A DNA stretch of 46,048 bases, taken from positions 1 to 46,048 of the forward strand of contig CAJUPU010000025.1 of NCBI GenBank assembly GCA_910588495.1. The letters are read 5' to 3'. Source of the stretch: an uncultured Oscillospiraceae bacterium. Its GTDB lineage: Bacteria; Bacillota; Clostridia; Oscillospirales; Oscillospiraceae. Below are positions 1 through 7,155 of this stretch, one piece after another. The notes beneath the pieces are model-generated. The model was not told where the DNA came from, did not search any database, and saw only the letters and a program-made list of their open reading frames with translations. The translations under genes were made by a program, and so were the position numbers. How positions within the stretch are numbered: the first letter of the stretch is position 1; each line of letters begins with the position of its first letter.

Positions 1-83
1 ACCGCGTTGACGTTGAAGGCCCCCTGGGCGTAGTTGTACTTCTCTGTCGCGTCTAGGATCGCTTTCATTGGGACGAGTGGCAT
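1..83 (-). CDS. fba: class II fructose-bisphosphate aldolase, N-terminal fragment
   Basis: Only the first 27 codons lie in the window; the rest continues beyond base 1. The visible residues include KAILDATEKYNYAQGAF followed by NVNA, the conserved N-terminus of class II (zinc-dependent) fructose-1,6-bisphosphate aldolase, the glycolytic enzyme that splits fructose-1,6-bisphosphate into two triose phosphates. I chose the ATG at 83 over the in-frame ATG at 89 because an AAGGAAGG ribosome site sits about 6 nt before it, whereas it would abut the ATG at 89. The gene has its own promoter at 222-250, and its leader holds a perfect 11-bp inverted repeat (173-196). Confidence 0.9.
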   Translation of the reverse strand, partial: MPLVPMKAILDATEKYNYAQGAFNVNA

Positions 84-172
84 GATCATCCTTCCTTTCT
101 CTTCTGTCGGACCAGTGGACCGGCCCTATCTCCAACAGCTGTACCAAACATGCTCTGCCGCCCTGCCGGCGG

Positions 173-196
173 CGGAACGGATCAAGATCCGTTCCG
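173..196. promoter_or_regulatory. perfect 11-bp inverted repeat in the fba leader
   Basis: The arms CGGAACGGATC and GATCCGTTCCG are separated by AA. The site lies between the predicted fba -10 (222-227) and the fba start at 83, so it would be in the 5' untranslated RNA or act as a DNA operator. No T-run follows on the minus strand, which argues against an ordinary terminator. Which regulator binds it, if any, is unknown. Confidence 0.45.
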
Positions 197-221
197 GTGG
201 TTTAATTATTTAATTTATTTA

Positions 222-250
222 AGAATAGCTCAAACACTTCCCCAATGCAA
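222..250 (-). promoter_or_regulatory. predicted sigma-A promoter of fba
   Basis: Read on the minus strand, -35 TTGCAT (245-250) and -10 TATTCT (222-227) are separated by exactly 17 bp. It lies about 140 bp upstream of the aldolase start. Confidence 0.6.
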
Positions 251-302
251 GCTGTAAAATTGCCTAGGATTTCCATCTGTTTCTTGTGCACAACGCCCAA
301 GA

Positions 303-1133
303 TCAGGGCACGAATCCCTCGAAGATGGAGGTGGCCCCCTCCCTGTCCAGGGCCTCCATGGTCTCCCGGTCCCGGACGGTCCAGCTCACCTCCCGGACAT
401 GATACAGCCGCCTCATCCACCGCAGGCTCACATTCCCCCGGTCCCTCCAGTTGTAGGCGATGAAGTCCGGCCGGGCAAAGCCGGTGGTGAGCAGATTGGT
501 CAGCAGGAACCGGGCCGGGAGGGACAAGTTCCCCACCTCGCTGTCCCGGAGAAAGTTTTGGCTCAACTGGCCCCGGAGGACCTGGGGATACCGCTCCTTG
601 AGCCGCAGCAGCACCGCCGGATGGAAGGACTCCACGCAATAGGCCCCGTTCCAGCCCTCCAGCGCCGCCATGACCGCGTCGGTGAGGGCATGGGCATTGC
701 CCCGCTCCACCTTCAGCTCAACGATCAGAGGCGTTTTCCCCTCGAACAGCTCCAGCACCTCCCGGAACAGGGGGATGGTCTCCCCTGTCCCCATCAGCGG
801 GCAGTCCGCCAGTTCGGCGGCGGTCAGGTCCTCTATGTACACCTTTTTGCCGCACACCCGGGTGAGGTCGCTGTCGTGGACCACCGCCAGCCCGCCGTCC
901 GCCATCAAATGTACGTCCAGCTCCGCGCCGAAGCCGTGCTCCACCGCCCGGCGGAAGGCCGCCATGGAGTTCTCCGGGATGCCCAGGCCGGGGTCGTGGA
1001 GGCCCCGGTGGGCAAAGCGGACCCCCTCCAGCTCCTCCCAGCCCGGCTGGCCCCGGCGGGGCCTCAGCAGCAGGCTCCAGGCCCCCAGCACGCCCGCACA
1101 GCCCAGCGCCGCCTTCGCAAGGGTATTCATCAT
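303..1133 (-). CDS. glycerophosphodiester phosphodiesterase (GDPD family)
   Basis: A 276-aa enzyme expected to hydrolyse glycerophosphodiesters to sn-glycerol 3-phosphate and an alcohol. The GDPD signature is complete: FAHRGLHD with the His-Arg pair at about residues 42-43, PENS at about 53, the metal-binding ELDVH at about 71-75, and VVHDSDL at about 84. A hydrophobic N-terminus (residues 5-23) suggests a membrane anchor or signal. I start at the first of two tandem ATGs (1133), which has AAGGGAG five bases upstream; a longer frame beginning at 1163 lacks a ribosome site. It is the last gene of a HAD phosphatase-MFS-GDPD operon, 1 bp after the MFS stop, so a role in salvaging phospholipid head groups is plausible but inferred. 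Confidence 0.88.
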   Translation of the reverse strand: MMNTLAKAALGCAGVLGAWSLLLRPRRGQPGWEELEGVRFAHRGLHDPGLGIPENSMAAFRRAVEHGFGAELDVHLMADGGLAVVHDSDLTRVCGKKVYIEDLTAAELADCPLMGTGETIPLFREVLELFEGKTPLIVELKVERGNAHALTDAVMAALEGWNGAYCVESFHPAVLLRLKERYPQVLRGQLSQNFLRDSEVGNLSLPARFLLTNLLTTGFARPDFIAYNWRDRGNVSLRWMRRLYHVREVSWTVRDRETMEALDREGATSIFEGFVP

Positions 1134-1134
1134 G

Positions 1135-2487
1135 TCATCTCCCTTGATCGTCCATGTCCTCAAAGGCGTCCAGGCCCGTCCTGGCCTCCGCCTTGCTGTC
1201 GCCGTGGCGGACGAACAGCATGGTGACGAAGCTCATGGCCACGAAAAACGCGGCGTAGGGGAACAGGATCTGATAGCCGATCCGCTTCATCAACGTCCCC
1301 GCCAGCACCGGAGTGACCACCTGGGCCGTCATGGACGCGGTGTAGTAATAGCCGGTGAACCTGCCCACGTCGGACCCCTTGCACATCTCCACCACCATGG
1401 GCAGAGAGTTGACGTTGATCGCCGCCCAGGCCAGCCCCACCAGGGCAAAGACCGCGTACATGGGGGCGGTGATGGTGTGGGCGCTGCGGGTCAGGAGAAA
1501 GCCCGCCCCGAAGCAGGCCGCCAGCAGGATCACCCCCGCCTGGATGGTCCGTTTCCGGCCAAATCGGGAGGCCGCCGCACCGATGGGGATATAGGACACG
1601 ATGGCACCCACGGTGGCCACCATGAGGCAGGTGTTGGTGCCGCCGATGCCCTCCCCCATCACCTGGGAGACATAGGTGGAGAACCAGGTGGTGACGCCGT
1701 TGTAGCCCACATACCACAGGGCGATGGAGGCCAGCAGGAAGATGAGGCTCTTCTTCACCGGGCCGGGCAGCACCTCGCCGCCGCTTCCGTCGTCCTTTGC
1801 CAGGTTCCACTCCGGGTGCTTTTTCTCCAGCGCCCGGTTCTCCCGGGCCAGCTTGGGCTCCCGGATGGTGAGCAGCAGCACCGCCACCGCCACCACCATG
1901 ATCAGGGACACCACGAAAAACAGCGGCTGGTAGTCCACGTGGACCAGCCCCTGGGTCTTTTCCCTGGGGTAGAGCAGCACGCTGATGCCCAGATAGAGCA
2001 CGCCGCCCACCGCCCCCATCAGGTTGATGATGGCGTTGCCCTTGGAGCGCAGGGGCTTGGGGGTGACGTCCGGCATGAGGGCCACCGCGGGAGAGCGGTA
2101 GGTGCCCATGGCGATGAGCAGCAGCCCCAGCACGATGACGAAGCTCACCAGCTTGAAGGGGGCGGCCTGCCGGAAATAGCTGTTGTCCAGCATGGGCAGC
2201 AGGTTCATCAGCACCACCGCCCCGGCGGTGCCCGCCAGGATATAGGGGGTGCGGCGGCCCAGCTTGGTGTCGGTGCGGTCGGACAATCCCCCGAACAGGG
2301 GCAGCAGGAACAGGGCCAGGATGTTGTCCGCCGCCATGATGGCGCCGGTGAGGGACTCGTCCATGTGGAAGGTGTTCTTCAGGATCAGCGGCACCAAGTT
2401 GTCGTACATCTGCCAGAAGGAGCAGATGGACAAGAAGGCCAGCCCCACCAGGATGGTCCGCTTGTTGTTCAGCTTCAGCTCGCTCAT
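1135..2487 (-). CDS. major facilitator superfamily transporter
   Basis: A 450-aa polytopic membrane protein with about 12 hydrophobic segments and the MFS loop motif between helices 2 and 3 (GGLSDRTDTKLGRRTPYI, about residues 66-83). That loop resembles the glycoside-pentoside-hexuronide/SLC45-like branch, so a sugar or polyol substrate is possible, but the substrate cannot be read from sequence. It begins 3 bp after the stop of the HAD phosphatase gene and ends 1 bp before the GDPD start, so the three genes form one operon. The context suggests import of a phospholipid-derived or glycosidic compound that its neighbours then process. Confidence 0.85.
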   Translation of the reverse strand: MSELKLNNKRTILVGLAFLSICSFWQMYDNLVPLILKNTFHMDESLTGAIMAADNILALFLLPLFGGLSDRTDTKLGRRTPYILAGTAGAVVLMNLLPMLDNSYFRQAAPFKLVSFVIVLGLLLIAMGTYRSPAVALMPDVTPKPLRSKGNAIINLMGAVGGVLYLGISVLLYPREKTQGLVHVDYQPLFFVVSLIMVVAVAVLLLTIREPKLARENRALEKKHPEWNLAKDDGSGGEVLPGPVKKSLIFLLASIALWYVGYNGVTTWFSTYVSQVMGEGIGGTNTCLMVATVGAIVSYIPIGAAASRFGRKRTIQAGVILLAACFGAGFLLTRSAHTITAPMYAVFALVGLAWAAINVNSLPMVVEMCKGSDVGRFTGYYYTASMTAQVVTPVLAGTLMKRIGYQILFPYAAFFVAMSFVTMLFVRHGDSKAEARTGLDAFEDMDDQGR

Positions 2488-2490
2488 TGC

Positions 2491-3330
2491 TCACACGCTC
2501 TTTTCCCTTGTTGTGGATGGTACCGCTCCGGCCCGCTCCCCCTCCCACGCCTCGTGAAGGGCGGCCAGACTGGCAAACACCCAGGTGGGCTTCACCGGGC
2601 CGGCCTCCAGATCCGCCCTCGTCCCCTCGCCCGACAGCACGAAGGCGGTGTCCACCCCGGCGTTGGCTCCGGCGGCGATGTCGGTATACAGCCTGTCCCC
2701 CACCATCACCGTTTTATCAGGCGGAACGCCCGCCCGCTCCATGGCCAGCCTGGCCATGGAGGGCTGGGGCTTGCCGATGACCCGGGGCCGCCGCCCGGTG
2801 GCCCGGTACAGCATCTCGCACACACTGCCGCAGTCAGGCACGGACCCATACCAGGTGGGGCACACCCAGTCCGGGTTGGCGGCGATGAAATCCACCCCTT
2901 TGTTCAAGAGGATGCAAGCGTCCTCCAGCTTTTGGAAGGTCAGCTCGGTGTCGAAGCCAATGACCAGACAGTCCACGCCGTCCTCCCTGCGGTCCGTGAC
3001 CGGGATCCCCGCCGCCTGGAGCTGGCCCCGAAAGCTTCTGGTGCCGAACACATAGCACAGTTTATAAAAGGGGCGGGACAACAGGTCGGCGATCAGCGCG
3101 TCCACCGAGGTGACGAACTCCTCCCGGACCGCCGCGATGCCCATCCCCGCCAGCTTGTCGATGTAGTCCTGCCCCGATCTGGACGAGTTGTTGGTGAGAA
3201 AGCGGTATTGGCACCCGTTTCTCTTCACCGCCTCCAAAAAAGGGATGGTCCAGGGGAACAGGTCCCGGTCCAGATAGATGGTGCCGTCCATGTCCAGCAG
3301 AAACAGCTCTTTGTCCCCCAGGCGCGCCAT
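2491..3330 (-). CDS. HAD-IIA family phosphatase (NagD/AraL/glycerol-phosphate phosphatase type)
   Basis: A 279-aa haloacid dehalogenase hydrolase. Motif I LLDMDGTIYLD is at about residues 11-21 (the two Asp are nucleophile and acid/base), motif II is in FLTNNSSRSG (about 57-66), the motif III Lys is in VIGKPQPSM, and motif IV is MVGDRLYTDIAAG. The C2 cap arrangement and length match the NagD/4-nitrophenylphosphatase family, whose members dephosphorylate sugar phosphates and glycerol phosphates. The start at 3330 is supported by GGGGGAG five bases upstream; an in-frame GTG lies 6 bases earlier. It heads the operon with the MFS and GDPD genes and has its own promoter (3395-3423). Confidence 0.85.
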   Translation of the reverse strand: MARLGDKELFLLDMDGTIYLDRDLFPWTIPFLEAVKRNGCQYRFLTNNSSRSGQDYIDKLAGMGIAAVREEFVTSVDALIADLLSRPFYKLCYVFGTRSFRGQLQAAGIPVTDRREDGVDCLVIGFDTELTFQKLEDACILLNKGVDFIAANPDWVCPTWYGSVPDCGSVCEMLYRATGRRPRVIGKPQPSMARLAMERAGVPPDKTVMVGDRLYTDIAAGANAGVDTAFVLSGEGTRADLEAGPVKPTWVFASLAALHEAWEGERAGAVPSTTREKSV

Positions 3331-3394
3331 CCGCACTCCCCCTTTGCCTCCGGCCCCCGGAGACAGGCGCCTTTCAGCATTGGATTTGAGATCT

Positions 3395-3423
3395 ATTTTA
3401 ACATACTTTCCTCCCCCTGTCTA
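3395..3423 (-). promoter_or_regulatory. predicted promoter of the HAD-MFS-GDPD operon
   Basis: On the minus strand -35 TAGACA (3418-3423) and -10 TAAAAT (3395-3400) have a 17-bp spacer. It lies 65 bp upstream of the HAD start. Confidence 0.6.
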
Positions 3424-3475
3424 CGAAATTTGTAAAAAATGACTGAAACTTCCTTCCATTACCTGTTCGCTCCTA

Positions 3476-3504
3476 TTGCTTTTGTCGCTTTATCATGGTA
3501 AACT
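3476..3504 (+). promoter_or_regulatory. predicted promoter of the secreted/membrane protein gene
   Basis: TTGCTT (3476-3481), 17 bp, TAAACT (3499-3504), upstream of the AAAGGAGG-preceded start at 3593. Confidence 0.5.
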
Positions 3505-3592
3505 ATTCCTGCGGGGACTCTTGCATCTTGTCGTGCCCGGATCTGGCGCGCTTCCCCGCATGGAGGATGATCATGACAAAAAGGAGGTAAAA

Positions 3593-4459
3593 ATGAAACA
3601 GAACGCACCGTCTCTTGCCCGCGTATTCCCCGTCCTGCTGCTGTGCATGCTCTGCCTCGTCCCCACCGCCTACGCCGACATCGGCCCCAAGCCGGAGGTC
3701 ACCATCACCGTGGTCAACGCCCCGGAGGGGGTGCTCTATCTGGACCTGCTGGCCCAGGGCGAGCCAACGGACCAGCCCTATTCCAACTCCAACGGCGAGT
3801 GCGACCCGGCCCTTCTGGACAACCTGCGCTCCCTGGAGGGGGACGGCTGGGTGCTGGCCTACACCACCGGCACAAAGGGTCCTCCGGTCTTTGGCGATGT
3901 GCGCCCCCGGGAGGACGGCACCTGGCGCTTCTCCTATGTGGGCCTGCCCGAGAGCTTCCGGGTGGCCGCCGCCACGGCGGATGAGGCCAAGGCCGCGGAA
4001 GTGTCCTACACCCGGGACTTTGTGGACAACATCGTCTACGACTGGCAGGCCAACACCGTCCGGGAGGCCACTCCCCCGCCCCTTCGCTTCCTGGTCCGGC
4101 TGGCGGCCACCCTGATCCCCACCCTCCTCATCGAGGGCGCGCTGTTCTGGCTCTTCGGCTTCCGGGATCGGCGCGGCTGGCTGGTGTTCCTGGCCGTCAA
4201 CACCGCCACCCAGGTGGGGCTCCACCTGGCGGTGGGCTCCATCCTGCCCCAGGCGGGCTGGCACTTCCTCAACTACACCCTCACCATCCTCATCCCGGAG
4301 CTGATCATCTGGGCGGCGGAGGCTGCGGCCTACGCCTTCCTCCTCCGGGAACACAGCCGCGGGCGGCGGGTGGGATACGCCTTCGCCGCCAACTTCGCCA
4401 GCTTCGTGCTGGGGTACTTCCCCCTCCACCTGCTGTACGATCTTCTCAGGAGCCTGTGA
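3593..4459 (+). CDS. signal-peptide-bearing membrane protein of unknown function
   Basis: A 288-aa protein. I start at the ATG at 3593, which follows a strong AAGGAGG site; an upstream in-frame ATG would add residues that look like untranslated leader. Residues 1-24 form a signal peptide ending near AYADIGPKP. A soluble extracytoplasmic portion of roughly 140 residues follows, then four hydrophobic segments in the C-terminal half. I recognise no catalytic motif. Similar architecture is common in Clostridia as uncharacterised proteins. It stands alone, convergent with ribU, with which it shares the bidirectional terminator at 4467-4500. Confidence 0.8.
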   Translation: MKQNAPSLARVFPVLLLCMLCLVPTAYADIGPKPEVTITVVNAPEGVLYLDLLAQGEPTDQPYSNSNGECDPALLDNLRSLEGDGWVLAYTTGTKGPPVFGDVRPREDGTWRFSYVGLPESFRVAAATADEAKAAEVSYTRDFVDNIVYDWQANTVREATPPPLRFLVRLAATLIPTLLIEGALFWLFGFRDRRGWLVFLAVNTATQVGLHLAVGSILPQAGWHFLNYTLTILIPELIIWAAEAAAYAFLLREHSRGRRVGYAFAANFASFVLGYFPLHLLYDLLRSL

Positions 4460-4466
4460 CGGGAAA

Positions 4467-4500
4467 GACCCCCTCCGGCCGGGCCGGAGGGGGTCCTTTT
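4467..4500. terminator. bidirectional intrinsic terminator between the membrane protein gene and ribU
   Basis: Perfect 14-bp arms (GACCCCCTCCGGCC / GGCCGGAGGGGGTC) around a single base, with CTTTT following on the plus strand and a TCTTT run on the minus strand. Confidence 0.85.
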
Positions 4501-4502
4501 CG

Positions 4503-5222
4503 TTATCTCATGTGGAGCAGGCGCTCGATGTGCTTATAGAGCAGGAATGTGATGACGGACACCAGCACGCCCTTGAGCAGGTTGAAGGGCACCACGGCGA
4601 ACAGCACCAGGGTGGACACGCTGTTGATGGCGGGGTTGATGTCGGTGCCCGCCCCGATGATGGCCTCCATGGGCATCCCGTACAGGGCGGAGAAGGCGGG
4701 CAGCAGGTAGAAGGCGTTGAACACGCTGCCGAAGGCCGTCAGCACCACAGTGCCCACCCCCATGCCGATCAGGGCGCTCTTCCGGGACTTTTTCACGTAG
4801 TAGATCACCGACGCGGGGAGGATGAAGGAGCAGCCCATCACGAAGTTGGACAGGTCGCCCACGAAGGCGGTGGTGGTGCCCCGCAGCAGCAGCTTCAAAA
4901 GCTCCTTCACCAGTGCGCACACCACCCCGGCCACCGGGCCCAGAGAGAAGGAGCAGATCAGCTCCGGCACGAAGCTGAAATCCAGCTCATAGAATCCGGG
5001 TGCGAAGGGCAGCGGGAACTCAAAATACACCAGGATGGCGCCGATGGCCGCGAAGATACCGATGTAGGCTACACGGCGGGCGGAGGACTGCCGCTCAGTC
5101 TTGAGCCACAGCTTCTCCAGCGCCATGGCCACCGCGAAGATGGCCGCAAAAATCAGCAGGAACACCAGGACATACATCAGGTTCTCGCTGATATCTTGCA
5201 GAAGTTTCGTCAGGTTTGGCAT
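4503..5222 (-). CDS. ribU: ECF transporter S component, riboflavin-specific RibU type
   Basis: A 239-aa, very hydrophobic protein with about six membrane segments. It contains the conserved S-component stretches YIGIFAAIGAILVYFEFPLP (about residues 53-72) and a following aspartate/glutamate loop of the RibU type, plus SLGPVAGVVCALVKELLKLL. S components bind the vitamin and work with a shared EcfAA'T energizing module that is not in this window. Riboflavin specificity is supported by the FMN riboswitch upstream (5303-5413), which would switch the gene off when flavin is plentiful. AGGAGG lies 5-6 nt before the ATG at 5222. The C-terminal ~60 residues (about 150-210) contain an unusual run of small residues in the loops. 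Confidence 0.9.
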   Translation of the reverse strand: MPNLTKLLQDISENLMYVLVFLLIFAAIFAVAMALEKLWLKTERQSSARRVAYIGIFAAIGAILVYFEFPLPFAPGFYELDFSFVPELICSFSLGPVAGVVCALVKELLKLLLRGTTTAFVGDLSNFVMGCSFILPASVIYYVKKSRKSALIGMGVGTVVLTAFGSVFNAFYLLPAFSALYGMPMEAIIGAGTDINPAINSVSTLVLFAVVPFNLLKGVLVSVITFLLYKHIERLLHMR

Positions 5223-5250
5223 AAAAAATTCCTCCTAAAATAGTCTGAAA

Positions 5251-5276
5251 CGCCTGAAAGCACTGTCTTCCAGGCG
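5251..5276 (-). promoter_or_regulatory. expression-platform hairpin of the ribU FMN riboswitch
   Basis: On the minus strand, CGCCTGGAA and TTTCAGGCG form a 9-bp stem between the aptamer and the ribU ribosome site, followed by a U-containing stretch (TTTCAGACTATTTT) leading directly into TAGGAGGA. It could act as a weak terminator or as part of a fold that hides the ribosome site; which of the two is not resolved by sequence. Confidence 0.5.
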
Positions 5277-5302
5277 CGACACTACCTCAAGAGGGGTCAC
5301 GC

Positions 5303-5413
5303 GTCTCCTTCCATCCGGACTATGACCGTTGGTCCCGGAGTTTCACCGGGTCAACCGCTCTCGCGGGTCGCGGACTATACCGCCAGTGGGGAATCTCACC
5401 CCGCCCTGAAGAC
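5303..5413 (-). ncRNA. FMN riboswitch (RFN element)
   Basis: On the minus strand the RFN consensus is clear: AGGGCGGGGTGAGATTCCCC, then GGCGGTATAGTCCGCGA, CCGGTGAAACTCCGG, and near the end CATAGTCCGGATGGAAGGAG. The closing P1 helix pairs GUCUUC (5408-5413) with GGAGAC (5303-5308). The element lies between the promoter at 5436-5464 and ribU, so FMN binding is expected to repress riboflavin uptake. Confidence 0.96.
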
Positions 5414-5435
5414 ATCGTTCAATTGTTTCGCCCCT

Positions 5436-5464
5436 ATTATATGCCCTGCCCACAGAAAATGCAA
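5436..5464 (-). promoter_or_regulatory. predicted promoter of the FMN riboswitch-ribU transcript
   Basis: On the minus strand TTGCAT (5459-5464), 17 bp, TATAAT (5436-5441). Transcription would start about 15-20 nt before the riboswitch P1 helix. Confidence 0.75.
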
Positions 5465-5519
5465 GTCCTTTTTTGTCCAGTCCCGCCGCAGCTTCTTAAA
5501 ACTAACGTTCCATCACCTC

Positions 5520-5548
5520 TTGACGTTTTCCAAATTTTATAGTACGAT
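5520..5548 (+). promoter_or_regulatory. predicted promoter of the SLOG-family gene
   Basis: TTGACG (5520-5525), 17 bp, TACGAT (5543-5548), followed by GAGGAGGGA and the GTG start at 5578. Confidence 0.6.
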
Positions 5549-5577
5549 TGTACCAAACACCGAGAGGAGGGACCGCC

Positions 5578-6117
5578 GTGGCGCTGGACATCGGCCAGAC
5601 CTGCTGCTTCACCGGCCACCGGCCGGACAAACTGCCCTGGGGGCTGAACGAAAACGATCCCCGCTGCGCGGCGCTGAAGGCCGGGCTGGCCCGGGAACTG
5701 GAGGGGCTGTACCGCCGGGGCTGCCGGCACTTCATCTCCGGCATGGCCATGGGCTGCGACCTGTACTTTGCCGAGGCGGCGCTGGCGCTGCGGGCGCGCT
5801 GCCCCGGTGTGACGGTGGAGGGGGCGGTCCCCTGCCCCACCCAGGCCCAAAAATGGCCGGAGGCCCCGCGCCGCCGCTGGCGGGCCGTACTGGACGCCTG
5901 CGACCTGGAGACGGTGGTGCAGCAGCGCTACGACCGCTGGTGCATGCTCCGCCGGGACCGGTACATGGTGGACCGGTCCGCCGCCGTGCTGGCGGTGTTC
6001 GACGGCACGCCCGGGGGCACCCAGTACACCCTGAACTATGCCATGGACAAAAAGCGGGAGATCCTTTTGCTGGACCCCGCCCGGCCGGACCGGGAGGCCG
6101 TCCGCCTCACCATATGA
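5578..6117 (+). CDS. SLOG family protein (DUF1273/YpsA-like)
   Basis: A 179-aa protein of the YpsA/DUF1273 group, a Rossmann-like SLOG fold thought to bind nucleotide-derived ligands; its precise role is not established. The family pattern CCFTGHRPDKLPWG is at about residues 9-22, followed by HFISGMAMGCDLYFAE (about 50-65) and the glycine-rich C-terminal segment GTPGGTQYTLNYA. I use the GTG at 5578, four bases after a GAGGAGGGAC site. A longer frame starting at 5548 overlaps the -10 hexamer, so it cannot be the start. Monocistronic, closed by the terminator at 6120-6149. Confidence 0.82.
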   Translation: MALDIGQTCCFTGHRPDKLPWGLNENDPRCAALKAGLARELEGLYRRGCRHFISGMAMGCDLYFAEAALALRARCPGVTVEGAVPCPTQAQKWPEAPRRRWRAVLDACDLETVVQQRYDRWCMLRRDRYMVDRSAAVLAVFDGTPGGTQYTLNYAMDKKREILLLDPARPDREAVRLTI

Positions 6118-6119
6118 AG

Positions 6120-6149
6120 CGCCCCGCCGGACCGTCCGGCGGGGCGTTT
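6120..6149 (+). terminator. intrinsic terminator of the SLOG gene
   Basis: 13-bp perfect arms (CGCCCCGCCGGAC / GTCCGGCGGGGCG) with a one-base loop gap, followed by TTT. It may also stop transcription of the opposing 59-aa gene. Confidence 0.8.
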
Positions 6150-6152
6150 CCC

Positions 6153-6332
6153 TCACATCTTCAGCGAGCCGTTGAAGTGCTCCACGACCTCGCCCACGGC
6201 CTTGATGGCCCGGCCCGCCGCCTTCTGGGCGGAGTGCTTTTTCTTCTTGGGCATCATCATCATGCCGATGGCCGCGCCCGCCGCCATGGTGGCCCCGGCG
6301 ATGGGCAGGACCGCCTTTTTGTCCATTCTCAT
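6153..6332 (-). CDS. 59-aa Lys- and Met-rich small protein with a hydrophobic N-terminal half
   Basis: A short gene below common ORF cutoffs. The ATG at 6332 has GGAG about nine bases upstream. The product starts MRMDKKAVLP, then an Ala/Gly-rich hydrophobic stretch of about 16 residues ending in four consecutive Met, a basic PKKKKHSAQKAAG segment, and an amphipathic tail ending NGSLKM. This resembles a single-pass membrane peptide with a cytoplasmic basic patch. It sits between the SLOG gene (convergent) and xthA (same strand). Function unknown; similar short proteins are seen in clostridia, but I cannot name a family. Confidence 0.6.
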   Translation of the reverse strand: MRMDKKAVLPIAGATMAAGAAIGMMMMPKKKKHSAQKAAGRAIKAVGEVVEHFNGSLKM

Positions 6333-6402
6333 GACTCATCACTCCTTCGCCCCGTTAGCTTGCCCGGTTTTCCGGAAAAGCGCGCGATCTTCCAATTGGA
6401 AA

Positions 6403-7155
6403 CTATTTCAAAACAAGGGACACCGGGCAGTGGTCGCTGCCCTGGATGTCCGGGTGGATGGCCGCCTCGGCCACCCGCTCCCCCAGCCGCTGGGACACGA
6501 TGAAATAATCGATCCGCCACCCCGCGTTCTTCTCCCTGGCCTTGAAGCGGTAGCTCCACCAGGAATAGGCCCCCTCCTGGTCCGGATAGAGCAGGCGGAA
6601 GGTGTCGGTGAAGCCGGAGCCCAGCAGCCGGGTCATGGCGGAGCGCTCCTCGTCGGAGAACCCGGCGTTCCCCCGGTTGGTCTTGGGGTTCTTCAGGTCG
6701 ATCTCCTCATGGGCCACGTTCAGATCGCCGCAGTACACCACCGGCTTGGTCTTGTCCAGGCTCTTCAGGTAGCCCAGCAGATCCTCCTCCCACTCCAGGC
6801 GGTAGCCCAGCCGGGCCAGCTCGTTCTGGGCGTTGGGGGTGTAGCAGTCCACCAGCCAGAAGTCGGGATATTCCAGGGTGATCAGCCGCCCCTCGTGGTC
6901 GTGCTTGTCCAGATCCATGCCGCAGGCCGCGGACAGCGGCTCTGTCCGGGCGAATATGGCGGTGCCGGAATAGCCCTTCTTGTCCGCCGAGTTCCAAAAC
7001 TGGTGATAGCCGGGCAGATCCACCTCCGCCTGCCCCTGTTCCATCTTGGTCTCCTGGAGGCAGATGAAGTCGGCGTCCAGCCCCAGCACGGAGTCCACAA
7101 AGCCCTTTTTCAGGCAGGCCCGCAGGCCGTTGACGTTCCAAGACACGAATCTCAT
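6403..7155 (-). CDS. xthA: exodeoxyribonuclease III (AP endonuclease)
   Basis: A 250-aa EEP-superfamily nuclease that cleaves at abasic sites and removes 3' blocking groups during base excision repair. Motifs in order: SWNVNGLRA (about residues 5-13), ICLQETKM with the metal-binding Glu (about 32-39), YCGDLNVAHEEIDL with catalytic Asp/Asn, the segment RIDYFIVSQRL, and the C-terminal GSDHCPV. The start at 7155 follows AAAGGAGAGAACGGT. It overlaps the upstream membrane glycosyltransferase by 4 bp (ATGA), indicating translational coupling, although the two functions are unrelated. Confidence 0.95.
   Translation of the reverse strand: MRFVSWNVNGLRACLKKGFVDSVLGLDADFICLQETKMEQGQAEVDLPGYHQFWNSADKKGYSGTAIFARTEPLSAACGMDLDKHDHEGRLITLEYPDFWLVDCYTPNAQNELARLGYRLEWEEDLLGYLKSLDKTKPVVYCGDLNVAHEEIDLKNPKTNRGNAGFSDEERSAMTRLLGSGFTDTFRLLYPDQEGAYSWWSYRFKAREKNAGWRIDYFIVSQRLGERVAEAAIHPDIQGSDHCPVSLVLK

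Noticed and set aside
670..3435. Very long plus-strand open frame (over 900 codons) opposite the GDPD-MFS-HAD genes, and similar long frames opposite argG, argH, iscS and others
   Set aside because: These are antisense shadows of GC-rich genes: low-complexity Gly/His/Arg/Pro-rich translations, no ribosome sites, while the opposite strand carries complete recognisable enzymes.
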